Shown here piece after piece: positions 16,097 to 28,264 of a DNA stretch of 64,000 nucleotides (positions are counted from its first letter, which is position 1; each line of letters opens with the position of its first letter). The notes under the pieces were generated by a model that was given only the letters and a program-made list of their open reading frames with translations, made no database searches and was not told where the DNA came from. The position numbers and the translations under genes are program-made. Source of the DNA: Halomonas sp. M4R1S46 (lineage in GTDB: Bacteria; Pseudomonadota; Gammaproteobacteria; Pseudomonadales; Halomonadaceae); the NCBI RefSeq assembly GCF_025725685.1, contig NZ_CP107008.1:992001-1056000 (forward strand), read 5' to 3'.

Positions 16097-16572
16097 TCGG
16101 GATCCTGCAGCCGCTGGTGCAGGGTCAGCATCACCTGGATCTCCTCCTCGGGGCGCAGCGGCTCGAGGCCGAGTTCACCGAACAGTTCCCCCCGGGCCCG
16201 GGCCCAGTCACCCGGGGGGAGATCGCCGTAGAGGCTCTCGGCGGGGGCGAGCTCGACGAAGGGATCCAGCCCGTAGGTCTCGAACAGCCGGGAGAGCGCC
16301 GCCTCGTCGTCGCCGACCCCGGCGGTATAGAGGGTGGCGTTGAAGTGGTCGGTCTCCAGCTCGCGGATCACGTCCAGCGGGCTCACGCCCAGGCTGGTCA
16401 GCTCCTCCAGGCTGTAGGCGCCCAGCGAGATCAGCTCGTCATCGAGCCAGTCCTCGTCCGGCTGGATCAGGGTGTGCTTGACGCGGCCGTCGGGCAGCGT
16501 CCAGGCGATGGAAAGCGGCAGGTCGCCGTCGTCGCCGGTCTCGACCGCAATGAAGGCGGGCAGCTCATCCAT
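16093..16572 (-). CDS. Hypothetical protein coupled to tatD (possible RNase-H-fold relic)
   Basis: The 159-residue acidic protein starts at ATG 16572, seven bases inside the 3' end of tatD, with GAGGAGG upstream, so translation is probably coupled to tatD. The pattern FIAVETGDDGDLPLSIAWTL, LIQPDEDWLDDELISLGAYS and DEAALSRLFETYGLDP faintly resembles RNase-H-fold exonucleases of the RNase T kind. The first catalytic Asp-x-Glu would be altered to Val-Glu-Thr, so activity is doubtful. The family is not firmly recognised. The stop codon lies in the duplicated target of the right IS481 copy and is preserved. Confidence 0.6.
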   Translation of the reverse strand: MDELPAFIAVETGDDGDLPLSIAWTLPDGRVKHTLIQPDEDWLDDELISLGAYSLEELTSLGVSPLDVIRELETDHFNATLYTAGVGDDEAALSRLFETYGLDPFVELAPAESLYGDLPPGDWARARGELFGELGLEPLRPEEEIQVMLTLHQRLQDPD

Positions 16573-17461
16573 GTCGGGGCCCCTCCTCGAGGGCGTGATG
16601 TGCATCGTGGTTCGTGTCGAGCCCGAAGAAGGCGAGGGCGGTGGCGGTGGTGGCCTGGGCCAGCTCGGCCTCCGTCAGTCCGCGCCAGTGGGCGATCTCG
16701 CGCACGATCCAGGGCAGCAGGGCCGGCTCGTGGCGCCTGCCCTTGAGTTTGGCAGGTAAATTGCGCGGCAACAGGTAGGGGCAGTCGGTTTCCACCATCA
16801 TCCGCTCCAGGGGAATCTCGCCGACCAGCGCGCGCAGGTGGTGGCCGCGACGCTCGTCGCACAGCCAGCCGGTCAGGCCGATATGCAGGTCGAGGTCCCG
16901 GTAGCCGTAGAGGGTCTCGCGGTCGGCGGTGAAGCAGTGGATCACCGCCCGGGAGATGTCGTCGCGCCAGGCATGCAGCATCTCGCGCATGCGGCGGCCG
17001 GCATCGCGCTCGTGCAGGAACAGCGGCAGGCCGCTCTCCGCGGCCAGGCCGAGCTGGGCCTCGAAGGCGCGTTCCTGCTCGGCGGGGGCCGAGAAGTTGC
17101 GATTGAAGTCCAGGCCGCATTCGCCCACCGCGACCACCTCCGGTTCGCGGTGCAGCTCGCACATGGCGGCCGCGAGGCTCGGCGACCACTGGCTGGCATC
17201 GTGGGGATGCACGCCGGCGGTGGCGTACAGGCCCGGATGGCGGCGCGCCAGCTTCACGGCCTGCTCGGCATGCTCGCGGTCGGTGCCGGTGAGGATCAGG
17301 GTCGTCACGCCGGCGGCCCGGGCGCGGGTGATCGTCGCCTCGAGGTCGCGGGCGAAGCTGTCGTGGGTCAGGTTGGCGCCGATGTCGACCAGCGGGGCCG
17401 GTGAACGGAACCTCAGCGCCTCGGGCAGCACATCATCGAAGGGGGGCGTTGCGTCGGCCAC
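16565..17461 (-). CDS. tatD: TatD family metal-dependent DNase
   Basis: TatD enzymes are TIM-barrel 3'-5' exonucleases acting on single-stranded DNA in repair. The 298 residues show the metal-site landmarks LVDIGANLTHDSF (N-terminal, where HxH is replaced by NLTH as in TatD proper), TAGVHPHDAS, AVGECGLDFNRNFS, FLHERDAG, VIHCFTADRETL and VETDCPYLLPRNL. The start is GTG at 17461, preceded by AGGAG; the longer open frame upstream runs through the promoter. A TACAAT -10 box sits at 17490-17495 (complement strand). The gene is divergent from uup and overlaps the next gene by eight bases. Confidence 0.92.
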   Translation of the reverse strand: MADATPPFDDVLPEALRFRSPAPLVDIGANLTHDSFARDLEATITRARAAGVTTLILTGTDREHAEQAVKLARRHPGLYATAGVHPHDASQWSPSLAAAMCELHREPEVVAVGECGLDFNRNFSAPAEQERAFEAQLGLAAESGLPLFLHERDAGRRMREMLHAWRDDISRAVIHCFTADRETLYGYRDLDLHIGLTGWLCDERRGHHLRALVGEIPLERMMVETDCPYLLPRNLPAKLKGRRHEPALLPWIVREIAHWRGLTEAELAQATTATALAFFGLDTNHDAHHALEEGPRHG

Positions 17462-17489
17462 GGCGAAACACTCCTGTGGAAGCGGGCGC

Positions 17490-17546
17490 GCATTGTACCC
17501 GGGAGAGGCGGGGTGGGGCCACGCCGGCCCGGCCATGCGTTACACT
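17490..17546. promoter_or_regulatory. Divergent tatD / uup promoter region
   Basis: On the minus strand TACAAT (17490-17495) lies 28 bases before the tatD start. On the plus strand TACACT (17541-17546) lies 30 bases before the uup start. No clear -35 box stands out for either. Confidence 0.5.
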
Positions 17547-17576
17547 GGCGACCTTGATGAATGAAGAGGTGAACGC

Positions 17577-19520
<1,944 letters not shown>

Positions 19521-19524
19521 CATG

Positions 19525-19548
19525 AAAAAGGCGCCCCCGGGGCGCCTT
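19525..19548 (-). terminator. Intrinsic terminator between uup and the universal stress gene
   Basis: The stem AAGGCGCC / GGCGCCTT (19528-19548) reads into five T on the minus strand (A run 19525-19529). It therefore works mainly for the leftward universal stress gene; the stem also sits right after the uup stop. Confidence 0.8.
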
Positions 19549-19567
19549 GTGCGGGAGAGGCGAGGGC

Positions 19568-20020
19568 CTATTCCTCGGCCTCGCCTTCCTTGCCGACACG
19601 CACCGCCAGGACATCGCACTTGGCGCCGTGCAGCACTCCGGTGGAGGTGGAGCCCAGCAGCAGGGCGAAGCCGTGACGGCCGTGGGAGCCGACCACGATC
19701 AGGTCGACGTCCTGCTCCTCGGCGAAGCGATGGATCTCGGTATCGGGCATGCCCACGACCACGTGCTGGTTCTCCTTGGCCACGTGGGGATCGGCGATCT
19801 CCGCGAGACGCTGCTTGGCGTGCTCGTCGAGCTGATCCTGGATGCTGGTCAGGTCCATGGGGATATCGCCGCCGTAGGCGAAGCCGAGGGGTTCGAGGGT
19901 ATGCATGATGGAGAGCCTGGCCTGGTTGCGGTCGGCGATCTGCATCGCGCGCTCCAGAACCTTGTGGGAGTCCTTGGTCAGGTCGACCGCGACCAGGACG
20001 TGACGATACTCGTTGCTCAT
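19568..20020 (-). CDS. Universal stress protein, UspA family
   Basis: The 150-residue protein has the single Usp domain: YRHVLVAVDLTKDSHKVLERA at the start, the mid-domain LDEHAKQRLAEIADPHV, and the nucleotide-binding signature VVGSHGRHGFALLLGSTS near residue 110. The G-2x-G-9x-G(S/T) spacing is compatible with ATP binding. The start ATG at 20020 is preceded by GGAGG. It is monocistronic, with a terminator directly after the stop. Confidence 0.92.
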   Translation of the reverse strand: MSNEYRHVLVAVDLTKDSHKVLERAMQIADRNQARLSIMHTLEPLGFAYGGDIPMDLTSIQDQLDEHAKQRLAEIADPHVAKENQHVVVGMPDTEIHRFAEEQDVDLIVVGSHGRHGFALLLGSTSTGVLHGAKCDVLAVRVGKEGEAEE

Positions 20021-20127
20021 GGCATTGCCTCCGGCAGGGGTCCATCGGGTGGTGGAATGCCTTCCACTCTAGGACGCTTGGCGAGCCACGACAACGACTT
20101 GCATCAAACTTCGAACAGGAAACGGTT

Positions 20128-20658
20128 ATGGTCTGGTTGATCATCCTGGGGGTCGTGGGGCTGGTGTTCGCCCCGGCCATGTGGCTGCGCCCGAGTCCGC
20201 GTCAACAGCGGCTGATCCGCCTGCGCGAGGCCGCCAGGCGCGCCGGGATCACCGTGCGCCTCGAGAACTCGCCGCTGCACGACGGCGGCGAGCTGCTGCC
20301 CGCCTATCGCTGGCCCTATCCGGCCCAGCAGCCGGGGCCCGATTTCGTGCTGGTGCGGGATGCCGTCGCCAGCCAGGCGCTGAAGCCCTACCAGGCCGGC
20401 TGGCGCTGGCGGCTGGAACCCCTGCGGCCCCTGCCGAGCGCCGCGCAGCAACGGCTGGCGGCGCTCCTGGCGCGGCTGCCGGAGGATGCGCTGGTGGTGG
20501 AGTCGGGCGCGGCGACGCTGACCCTGTGGTGGGAGGAGTCGCTGGACATCGAGGCCCTGGAGGCGCTGGCGACGGGCTTCGCCGAGCTGCGCGACAGCCT
20601 GGCCGGGCGGCCGGACCGCCCCGAGGCCCACCGCCGCCTGCGCTCGCCCAAGGCCTGA
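20128..20658 (+). CDS. Membrane-anchored hypothetical protein, 176 aa
   Basis: One N-terminal membrane segment (MVWLIILGVVGLVFAPAMWL) is followed by a basic stretch RPSPRQQRLIRLREAARRAG and a cytoplasmic domain with many Leu, Arg and Pro. The layout resembles small gammaproteobacterial proteins sometimes labelled YajC-like by annotation pipelines, but it lacks the YajC signature, so no function is assigned. It stands alone between the universal stress gene and a convergent MarR gene. Confidence 0.65.
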   Translation: MVWLIILGVVGLVFAPAMWLRPSPRQQRLIRLREAARRAGITVRLENSPLHDGGELLPAYRWPYPAQQPGPDFVLVRDAVASQALKPYQAGWRWRLEPLRPLPSAAQQRLAALLARLPEDALVVESGAATLTLWWEESLDIEALEALATGFAELRDSLAGRPDRPEAHRRLRSPKA

Positions 20659-20682
20659 TCCTGACGGGCGAGCCGGTGGGGC

Positions 20683-21135
20683 TCAGGGCTCTTCGCGGGC
20701 CTGGATCGCCATGCCGTTGGCCTCGATCCGTGACAGCAGCTCGCTGAGCTGCCCGACCTCCTCGTCGGCGAGGCCGGCGAGCATCTCCCGGCGCGCCTGG
20801 CTGACCACGGCATCGATGCGCTCGAGCAACGGCATGGCCGCCTGGGTCAGGAAGATGCGCTTGGTGCGCCGATCCTGGTCGCAGGGGCGCCGCTCGATGA
20901 GCCCCTGCTCGGCGAGCTGGTCGAGGGTACGCACCAGGGAGGGGGCCTCCACACCGATGGCCCGGGCGAGGTCGCACTGGGGCTGGTCGTCGCCCAGTCG
21001 CCACAGGTGGTAGAGGGTGACCCAGCGGGTCTGGGTCAGCCCTTCCGGGGCCAGGCGCCGATCGATGATGGCGCGCCACAGGCGTGGCACGCGGGCAAGC
21101 TGGAAGCCGATGTTCTGATGCATGGGACTCTGCAT
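20683..21135 (-). CDS. MarR-family transcriptional regulator (SlyA-like)
   Basis: The protein has the MarR winged-helix layout: a dimerisation helix (HQNIGFQLARVPRLWRAIIDRRL), LTQTRWVTLYHLWRLGD, the recognition part CDLARAIGVEAPSLVRTLDQLAEQGLIER, the wing RRPCDQDRRTKRIFLT, and C-terminal helices. SlyA-type proteins counter H-NS and sense small aromatics. The start is set at ATG 21135 (150 aa); ATG 21123 is an alternative. A longer TTG start at 21183 would coincide with the -35 box and is rejected. Confidence 0.85.
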   Translation of the reverse strand: MQSPMHQNIGFQLARVPRLWRAIIDRRLAPEGLTQTRWVTLYHLWRLGDDQPQCDLARAIGVEAPSLVRTLDQLAEQGLIERRPCDQDRRTKRIFLTQAAMPLLERIDAVVSQARREMLAGLADEEVGQLSELLSRIEANGMAIQAREEP

Positions 21136-21154
21136 TGCGGGAAAGCCTGGCTGG

Positions 21155-21183
21155 ATTGTCCGGAGCGTTAGCGTGTAATGCAA
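21155..21183 (-). promoter_or_regulatory. Promoter of the MarR regulator gene
   Basis: On the minus strand TTGCAT (21178-21183) and GACAAT (21155-21160) are separated by exactly 17 bases, just upstream of the chosen start. Confidence 0.55.
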
Positions 21184-21192
21184 GCGACACCC

Positions 21193-22428
21193 TCAGGGCG
21201 TGCCGCCGCCGTCCTCGCGCGGCGTGGCCGGCGGCGGGGTATCCTTCCCGCGGTCGGGTGCCGGCGACTCGGCGGGGCGGGCGATCAGCCGGCGCAGGTC
21301 GAGACCGGGAAGCCCCGGCGGGGCCTGGATCCGTCCGTCGGCCAGGGTCGCCCGCTCCGCCGTCTCGCTGACCCGGAAGCGCAGCACGCCGATGCGCTGG
21401 CCGCCGGCGGTCATCACGTCGACCCGCCAGTTCCCCAGCACCGCCTCGGGGAAGTTCTGCTTGTGGGTCCAGGCCCGGTATCCCGCCTCGCGACCGCCCT
21501 TGATCACCAGGGGAATGCGGTCGACCAGCTTGCCCTCGTGGCGCCATTCGTGGACGACTTCCTCACGCAGCCCCCGCGGCGCATGAATGGCCGTATAGGC
21601 ATAGAGCCCATGGTCGACCAGCGTCTCGGGGGTCAGGCGCATGCCGCCCTCCGGGGCCCTGGCCTGCTCATCGAAGCTCGGTGACAGGGCGCGGCCGGAC
21701 AGCCACAGGCTGGCGGGCGGCACCCACAGGCGACCGGCCCAGCCGGCGCCGGCGAGCAGCGGCAGCAGGGCCAGCATGGCCAGCCAGCGTCCCCGGGTCA
21801 TGGGGCGCAGCAGGTGCATCAGGCTCGGCAGGCTGAAGATGACCATGGCCGCCAGGGCCAGCAGCAGGCTCTGGGTGGTGGTCAGGTGGAGCAGGGTCGG
21901 CAGCGTCACCAGCACCACCAGGAAGACGCACTGGGCATGGAAGGCGAAGTACAGCCAGCGGTGGCGATCGGCCAGGCGGTAGTAGAGCGGGTCGAGGATC
22001 GACAGGATCGCCAGGCCCACCATCAGCAGCGTGAACACCGCCTGGCCGCTGGTCCACACCGTGGTCGCCAGCAGGAAGGGCAGGGTAAAGAACAGCGTCT
22101 CCTGGTGGATCATCTGGGCGATGAAGGTGGTCACACCGCGAGGGAGGGTCGGATAGCCCCGCCGCGACAGCAGACGACCGATCAGGCTCTCCGAGAGCAG
22201 CAGCACCCAGGCCAGCAGCATGGCCAGCGCCAGCATGGCGCCGAGCCACTGCTGGCGCTCCACCAGGAAGAAGCTGCCGACCCCCGCGGCGAAGGCCGCC
22301 GGCGGCCACAGCCAGCTCCAGGGTCGGGCGCGTGCGGCCAGCCGCTCCAGGCGCTGCTGCCAGATATCGAGACGCGCTCTCTGAGGGGGCAGTGCGGCGG
22401 GGTCGGAAACGCGGTGATCGGTAGGCAT
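21193..22428 (-). CDS. DUF5924/DUF2914 membrane protein
   Basis: The 411-residue protein has about eight membrane helices in its first 240 residues (DUF5924: RGVTTFIAQMIHQETLFFTLPFLL is characteristic). A periplasmic C-terminal DUF2914 domain follows (YTAIHAPRGLREEVVHEWRHEG, FPEAVLGNWRVDVMT), with a Pro-rich tail. DUF2914 is a small beta domain thought to bind polymer or peptide, and its function is unknown. It lies 57 bp upstream of the MarR gene on the same strand, and the MarR gene has its own promoter. Confidence 0.8.
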   Translation of the reverse strand: MPTDHRVSDPAALPPQRARLDIWQQRLERLAARARPWSWLWPPAAFAAGVGSFFLVERQQWLGAMLALAMLLAWVLLLSESLIGRLLSRRGYPTLPRGVTTFIAQMIHQETLFFTLPFLLATTVWTSGQAVFTLLMVGLAILSILDPLYYRLADRHRWLYFAFHAQCVFLVVLVTLPTLLHLTTTQSLLLALAAMVIFSLPSLMHLLRPMTRGRWLAMLALLPLLAGAGWAGRLWVPPASLWLSGRALSPSFDEQARAPEGGMRLTPETLVDHGLYAYTAIHAPRGLREEVVHEWRHEGKLVDRIPLVIKGGREAGYRAWTHKQNFPEAVLGNWRVDVMTAGGQRIGVLRFRVSETAERATLADGRIQAPPGLPGLDLRRLIARPAESPAPDRGKDTPPPATPREDGGGTP

Positions 22429-22578
22429 CCCCGCATCCTACCAGCTCGCCTCCGAAGTCGGGAGTCGCCGCGCCGCGACGGCCGAGCGATCGCCGACGCG
22501 GGGCTTGACGCCGTCGCCGGACTGGACCAAGCTGTCGAAATCAAACGGCCGTATGAATTCTTGCACGGAGATTCGTGG

Positions 22579-24741
<2,163 letters not shown>

Positions 24742-24769
24742 TTCACCGCGTTACAGGAGAGAGAGTTCG

Positions 24770-25948
24770 ATGAGTTTGAATCCGAGAGACATCGTGGTGG
24801 TCGACGGCGTGCGTACCGCCATGGCCAAGGCCAAGCACGGCGCCTTCCGCCACGTGCGTGCCGAGAACCTGTCCGCCGCGGTGATGCAGGCGCTGTTCGA
24901 CCGCAATCCGGGCCTCGACCCCAGGGAGGTCGACGACGTCATCTGGGGCTGCGTCAACCAGACCCTCGAGCAGGCCATGAACATCGCCCGTAACGCGGCG
25001 ATCCTGACCGGCATCCCGCGCACCGTGCCGGCCCAGACGGTCAATCGCCTGTGCGGCTCCTCGATGAGCGCGCTGCATATCGCCGCGGCCAATATCCGCG
25101 CCGGCATGGGGGAGTTCTACGTGATCGGTGGCGTCGAGCACATGGAGCACGTGCCCATGACCCACGGCGTCGACGTCAACCCGGCGGCCAGCAAGCACGT
25201 CGCCAAGGCGGCCATGATGATGGGCCTGACCGCCGAGCTGCTGGGCAAGATGCACGGCGTCTCCCGGGAAGACCAGGACGCCTTCGGCGTGCGCTCCCAC
25301 CGGCGCGCCCAGGCGGCCCTGGACAACGGCGGCTTCGACAACGAGATCATCGGCGTCGAGGGCCATGACGCCCGCGGCTTCCGGGTCCGCGTGGATCGCG
25401 ACGAGGTGATCCGCGCGGATGCCAGCCTGGAGAGCATGGCCGCGCTCAAGCCGGCATTCGACCCGCGGGGCGGCACCGTGACCGCCGGCACCTCCTCGGC
25501 GCTGTCGGTGGGCGCCAGCGGCATGGTGGTGATGAGCGCCGAGCGTGCCCAGGCCCTGGGCCTCGCGCCCATCGCCCGGGTGTTGTCCACCGGGGTGGCG
25601 GGCTGCGATGCCTCGATCATGGGCTACGGGCCGGTACCGGCCAGCAAGAAGGCGCTGAAGATGGCGGGGCTGACCATCGACGATATCCAGACCGTCGAGC
25701 TCAACGAGGCCTTCGCTGCCCAGTCGCTGCCGGTGCTCAAGGACCTCGGCCTGCGCGATCGCATGGACGAGGCGGTCAACCTGCATGGCGGGGCCATCGC
25801 CCTGGGCCACCCGCTGGGCTGCTCCGGGGCGCGCATCTGCACCACCCTGCTCAACGTGATGCGCGAGCAGGACACCACCCTGGGCCTGGCGACCATGTGC
25901 ATCGGCATGGGGCAGGGCGTGGCCACGGTGTTCGAGCGCCTGAAATAG
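24770..25948 (+). CDS. fadA: Acetyl-CoA C-acyltransferase FadA
   Basis: FadA is the 3-ketoacyl-CoA thiolase that completes each beta-oxidation cycle and binds FadB. The 392 residues hold the acylated cysteine in VNRLCGSSMSALHIAAANI (~95), the GGAIALGHPLGCSGAR histidine loop (~345) and the second catalytic cysteine in LATMCIGMGQG (~380). The start ATG at 24770 has AGGAGA at 24755-24760. It forms an operon with fadB and ends before a long perfect hairpin. Confidence 0.96.
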   Translation: MSLNPRDIVVVDGVRTAMAKAKHGAFRHVRAENLSAAVMQALFDRNPGLDPREVDDVIWGCVNQTLEQAMNIARNAAILTGIPRTVPAQTVNRLCGSSMSALHIAAANIRAGMGEFYVIGGVEHMEHVPMTHGVDVNPAASKHVAKAAMMMGLTAELLGKMHGVSREDQDAFGVRSHRRAQAALDNGGFDNEIIGVEGHDARGFRVRVDRDEVIRADASLESMAALKPAFDPRGGTVTAGTSSALSVGASGMVVMSAERAQALGLAPIARVLSTGVAGCDASIMGYGPVPASKKALKMAGLTIDDIQTVELNEAFAAQSLPVLKDLGLRDRMDEAVNLHGGAIALGHPLGCSGARICTTLLNVMREQDTTLGLATMCIGMGQGVATVFERLK

Positions 25949-25984
25949 GCGAGCCTCGCGGCCGCAGACCGACCGCCGCGCAGC

Positions 25985-26018
25985 ACGACAACGGCACCCC
26001 ACGGGGTGCCGTTGTCGT
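25985..26018. terminator. Long perfect hairpin between fadA and the TAXI gene
   Basis: The 16-base stem ACGACAACGGCACCCC (25985-26000) is perfectly complementary to 26003-26018. Neither strand has a clear T run, so it may act as a shared structural terminator or as a 3'-end stabiliser for two convergent transcripts. Confidence 0.5.
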
Positions 26019-26030
26019 TGGCGGCCTCAG

Positions 26031-27125
26031 CTAGTCGAGGTCGGCGGAGGGCTCATTCGGCTCTTGGGGCGCGTCGGGCGGCTCATCCGGCTCGTCGGGC
26101 TCCCCGGTCTCCGCCGCGTCGTCCACCGGGGCGTCCGCGAGCCAGCCCTGTTCCCGGTAGTAGCGCTTGGCCCCTTCGTGGAGCGGTGCCGAGAGGCCCT
26201 CAGTGATCATGCGTTCCGGGGTCAGGTCGGAATAGGCGGGATGCCGGGACTTGAAGGCCTCGAGGTCGTCGAAGACCGCGGCGACGAGGGCATAGACGGC
26301 GTCCGGGTCGGTGTCGGCCGAGGCCACCAGGGTGGCGCGTACCCCGAAGGTGTCGACCGCCGGCTGGTCGTCGCCGTAGAGACCGGCGGGGATGGTGGCC
26401 CGGGCCAGGAAGGGGGTCTCGGCCAGCAGGCGGTCGACCGCCGGCCCGGTCACGTCGACCAGGCGCGCATCGCACAGCCGCACGGCCTGCTCGATGGAGG
26501 GGTTGGGGTGGCCCACGGTGTAGACCATGGCGTCGATGTTGCCGTGGCAGAGTTCCAGCGACTGCTGGTCGGCGGGCAGCTCATAGGCGGGCCGGAAGGC
26601 GTCGAGGGTCCAGCCCCAGGCCTCGAGCAGCGTCATCATGGTGCCCCGCTGGCCGGAGCCGGGATTGCCCACGTTCACCGCGTGGCCGGCGAGGTCCGCG
26701 AAACCGTCGATGCCGCTGTCGCGGCGCACCACCAGGGTGAAGGGTTCGCCGTGCAGCGACATCACGGCCCGCAGCGTGGGGTCCGGTCCCACGTCCGCGA
26801 AGCCCTGGGTGCCGGTGACGGCGTAGTGCTGGAGGTCCGACTGGGCCAGGGCGACGGTCACCTCGCCGGCGCGCACCGCCTCGAGGTTGGCGGCGGAGCC
26901 ATCGCTGGTGCGCGCCTCGCAGGGGGCCTCGAGCAGTCGGCACAGGGTGCGCCCCGTGGCGTGGTAGACGCCGGCGGGGCTCGCGGTAGCGATGACGGTG
27001 GTCGCGGCGTCGTCCTGGGCGAGCGCGGGGGGGCTGGCCAGGGCGGCCAGTAGCAGCAGGGCAGGGCGCAGCCTGGGGCGTGAAGGGGGCATGGCGCGCG
27101 GCGACGCCGTCCGGTGGAATTGCAT
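26031..27125 (-). CDS. TAXI-family TRAP transporter solute-binding protein
   Basis: The 364-residue secreted protein has a signal peptide (RPALLLLAALASPPALAQ) and then the TAXI fold: TVIATASPAGVYHATGRTLCRLLE, VRAGEVTVALAQSDLQHYA, VNVGNPGSGQRGTMMTLLEAWG and IDAMVYTVGHPNPSIEQAV. TAXI proteins capture organic acids such as glutamate or 2-oxoglutarate for a fused TRAP permease, but no permease gene is adjacent. The C-terminus ends in an unusual acidic, Pro-rich tail (EPDEPDEPPDAPQEPNEPS). The start ATG at 27125 follows AGGAGG. Confidence 0.88.
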   Translation of the reverse strand: MQFHRTASPRAMPPSRPRLRPALLLLAALASPPALAQDDAATTVIATASPAGVYHATGRTLCRLLEAPCEARTSDGSAANLEAVRAGEVTVALAQSDLQHYAVTGTQGFADVGPDPTLRAVMSLHGEPFTLVVRRDSGIDGFADLAGHAVNVGNPGSGQRGTMMTLLEAWGWTLDAFRPAYELPADQQSLELCHGNIDAMVYTVGHPNPSIEQAVRLCDARLVDVTGPAVDRLLAETPFLARATIPAGLYGDDQPAVDTFGVRATLVASADTDPDAVYALVAAVFDDLEAFKSRHPAYSDLTPERMITEGLSAPLHEGAKRYYREQGWLADAPVDDAAETGEPDEPDEPPDAPQEPNEPSADLD

Positions 27126-27188
27126 GGCGCACCTCCTGTGTGGTCGACGGCCCTCCGCTCGTCGATAGCCTCAGCATAGCCGCGACCC

Positions 27189-27650
27189 CTACAGGATGCC
27201 GCCGTCGAGTCCCGCGGCGAGATAGAGCCCCAGTTCCTCCACCCGGTCGACGAAGTCGTCCCGCCACTCGCCACGCAGGGTCAGCGGTTCCTGCACCCAC
27301 TTCCAGCGCAGGCCGGTGACGATGCCCTCCACGGCGCGGCGGGTGCCGGTGCCGTCGTGCCCGGCGCGGATGTAGAGCGCGCAGGGCAGGCCCTGGGACT
27401 CCTCCAGCACCGGGTAGTAGCTGCGGTCGAAGAAGTCCTTGAGAGCGCCGCTCATGTAGCCCAGGTTTTCAGTGGTGCCGAGCAGGATGGCATCGCAGGC
27501 CAGCACGTCTTCGGGCCCGGCCTCCAGCGGCGCCTTGACCACCACCTCGACGTCCTCGATGTCCGGGTGGCCGGCCCCGCGTCGGGCGGCCTCGCGCAGT
27601 CGCCGCGTATTGGCAGAGGGCGCATGGGCCACGATCAGCAGTCGCTTCAT
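27189..27650 (-). CDS. Flavodoxin-like NADPH-dependent FMN reductase / NAD(P)H oxidoreductase
   Basis: The 153-residue flavodoxin-fold protein begins MKRLLIVAHAPSANTRRL, the phosphate-binding loop region, then CDAILLGTTENLGYMSGALKDFFDR, the classic segment contacting the isoalloxazine ring, and YIRAGHDGTGTRRAVEGIV. Probable role: flavin or quinone reduction. The start at 27650 is set by GGAGGAAGAGG directly upstream; the open frame continues but lacks family sequence. It is divergent from the PEBP gene. Confidence 0.8.
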   Translation of the reverse strand: MKRLLIVAHAPSANTRRLREAARRGAGHPDIEDVEVVVKAPLEAGPEDVLACDAILLGTTENLGYMSGALKDFFDRSYYPVLEESQGLPCALYIRAGHDGTGTRRAVEGIVTGLRWKWVQEPLTLRGEWRDDFVDRVEELGLYLAAGLDGGIL

Positions 27651-27773
27651 CCTCTTCCTCCGCTTGAAGACTCGGCTCGTCGCCATCATGCCATGGCATG
27701 GCGTCGTTGACAGGCGTCGACCGGTTGCCGACGCTGAAATCGCCAACCCGTTCCTTCAGGGAGGACCCAACCC

Positions 27774-28250
27774 ATGGCCTTCGCCTTCTCGAAAATGCAG
27801 GTGGAAAGCCCCGCTTTCCGGGACAGGGGCGAGATCCCCATCAAGTACACCGGCGAAGGGGACGATCTCTCGCCGCCGCTGAGCTGGTCGAACCCGCCGG
27901 AGGAGACCAGGAGCTTCGCGGTGATCTGCCATGACCCCGATGCGCCCCTCGTGCAGCACGGCAGCTATGGCTTCGTGCACTGGGTGCTCTATAACCTGCC
28001 GACCGCCAATGCCTCGCTGAAGGAGGCCACCTCGGCGGGCACCCGCGGGCGCAACGACTTCAACCGCAACGGCTACGGGGGCCCCATGCCGCCCGAGGGT
28101 CATGGTCTGCACCACTACTACTTCTGGGTGCTGGCATTGGACAAGGCCACGGCACTGCCCGAGGGGATCTCGATGATCGAACTGCTCAAGCAGGTCGAGC
28201 CCCACTTGATCGGCATGAATCGCTTGATCGGCACCTACCGCCGCGACTGA
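27774..28250 (+). CDS. YbhB/YbcL-type phosphatidylethanolamine-binding (PEBP) protein
   Basis: The 158-residue protein shows the PEBP ligand-site motifs: CHDPDAPLVQHGSYGFVHWV with DPDAP and the HWV strand, YGGPMPPEGHGLHHYYFWVLALD with GPxPPxGxH, and the C-terminal helix LLKQVEPHLIGMNRLIGTY. Bacterial members are cytoplasmic, the ligand is unknown, and they are often labelled Raf-kinase-inhibitor-like. It is intact and preceded by AGGGAGG. Confidence 0.9.
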   Translation: MAFAFSKMQVESPAFRDRGEIPIKYTGEGDDLSPPLSWSNPPEETRSFAVICHDPDAPLVQHGSYGFVHWVLYNLPTANASLKEATSAGTRGRNDFNRNGYGGPMPPEGHGLHHYYFWVLALDKATALPEGISMIELLKQVEPHLIGMNRLIGTYRRD

Positions 28251-28264
28251 GTGGATGCCCTGAC

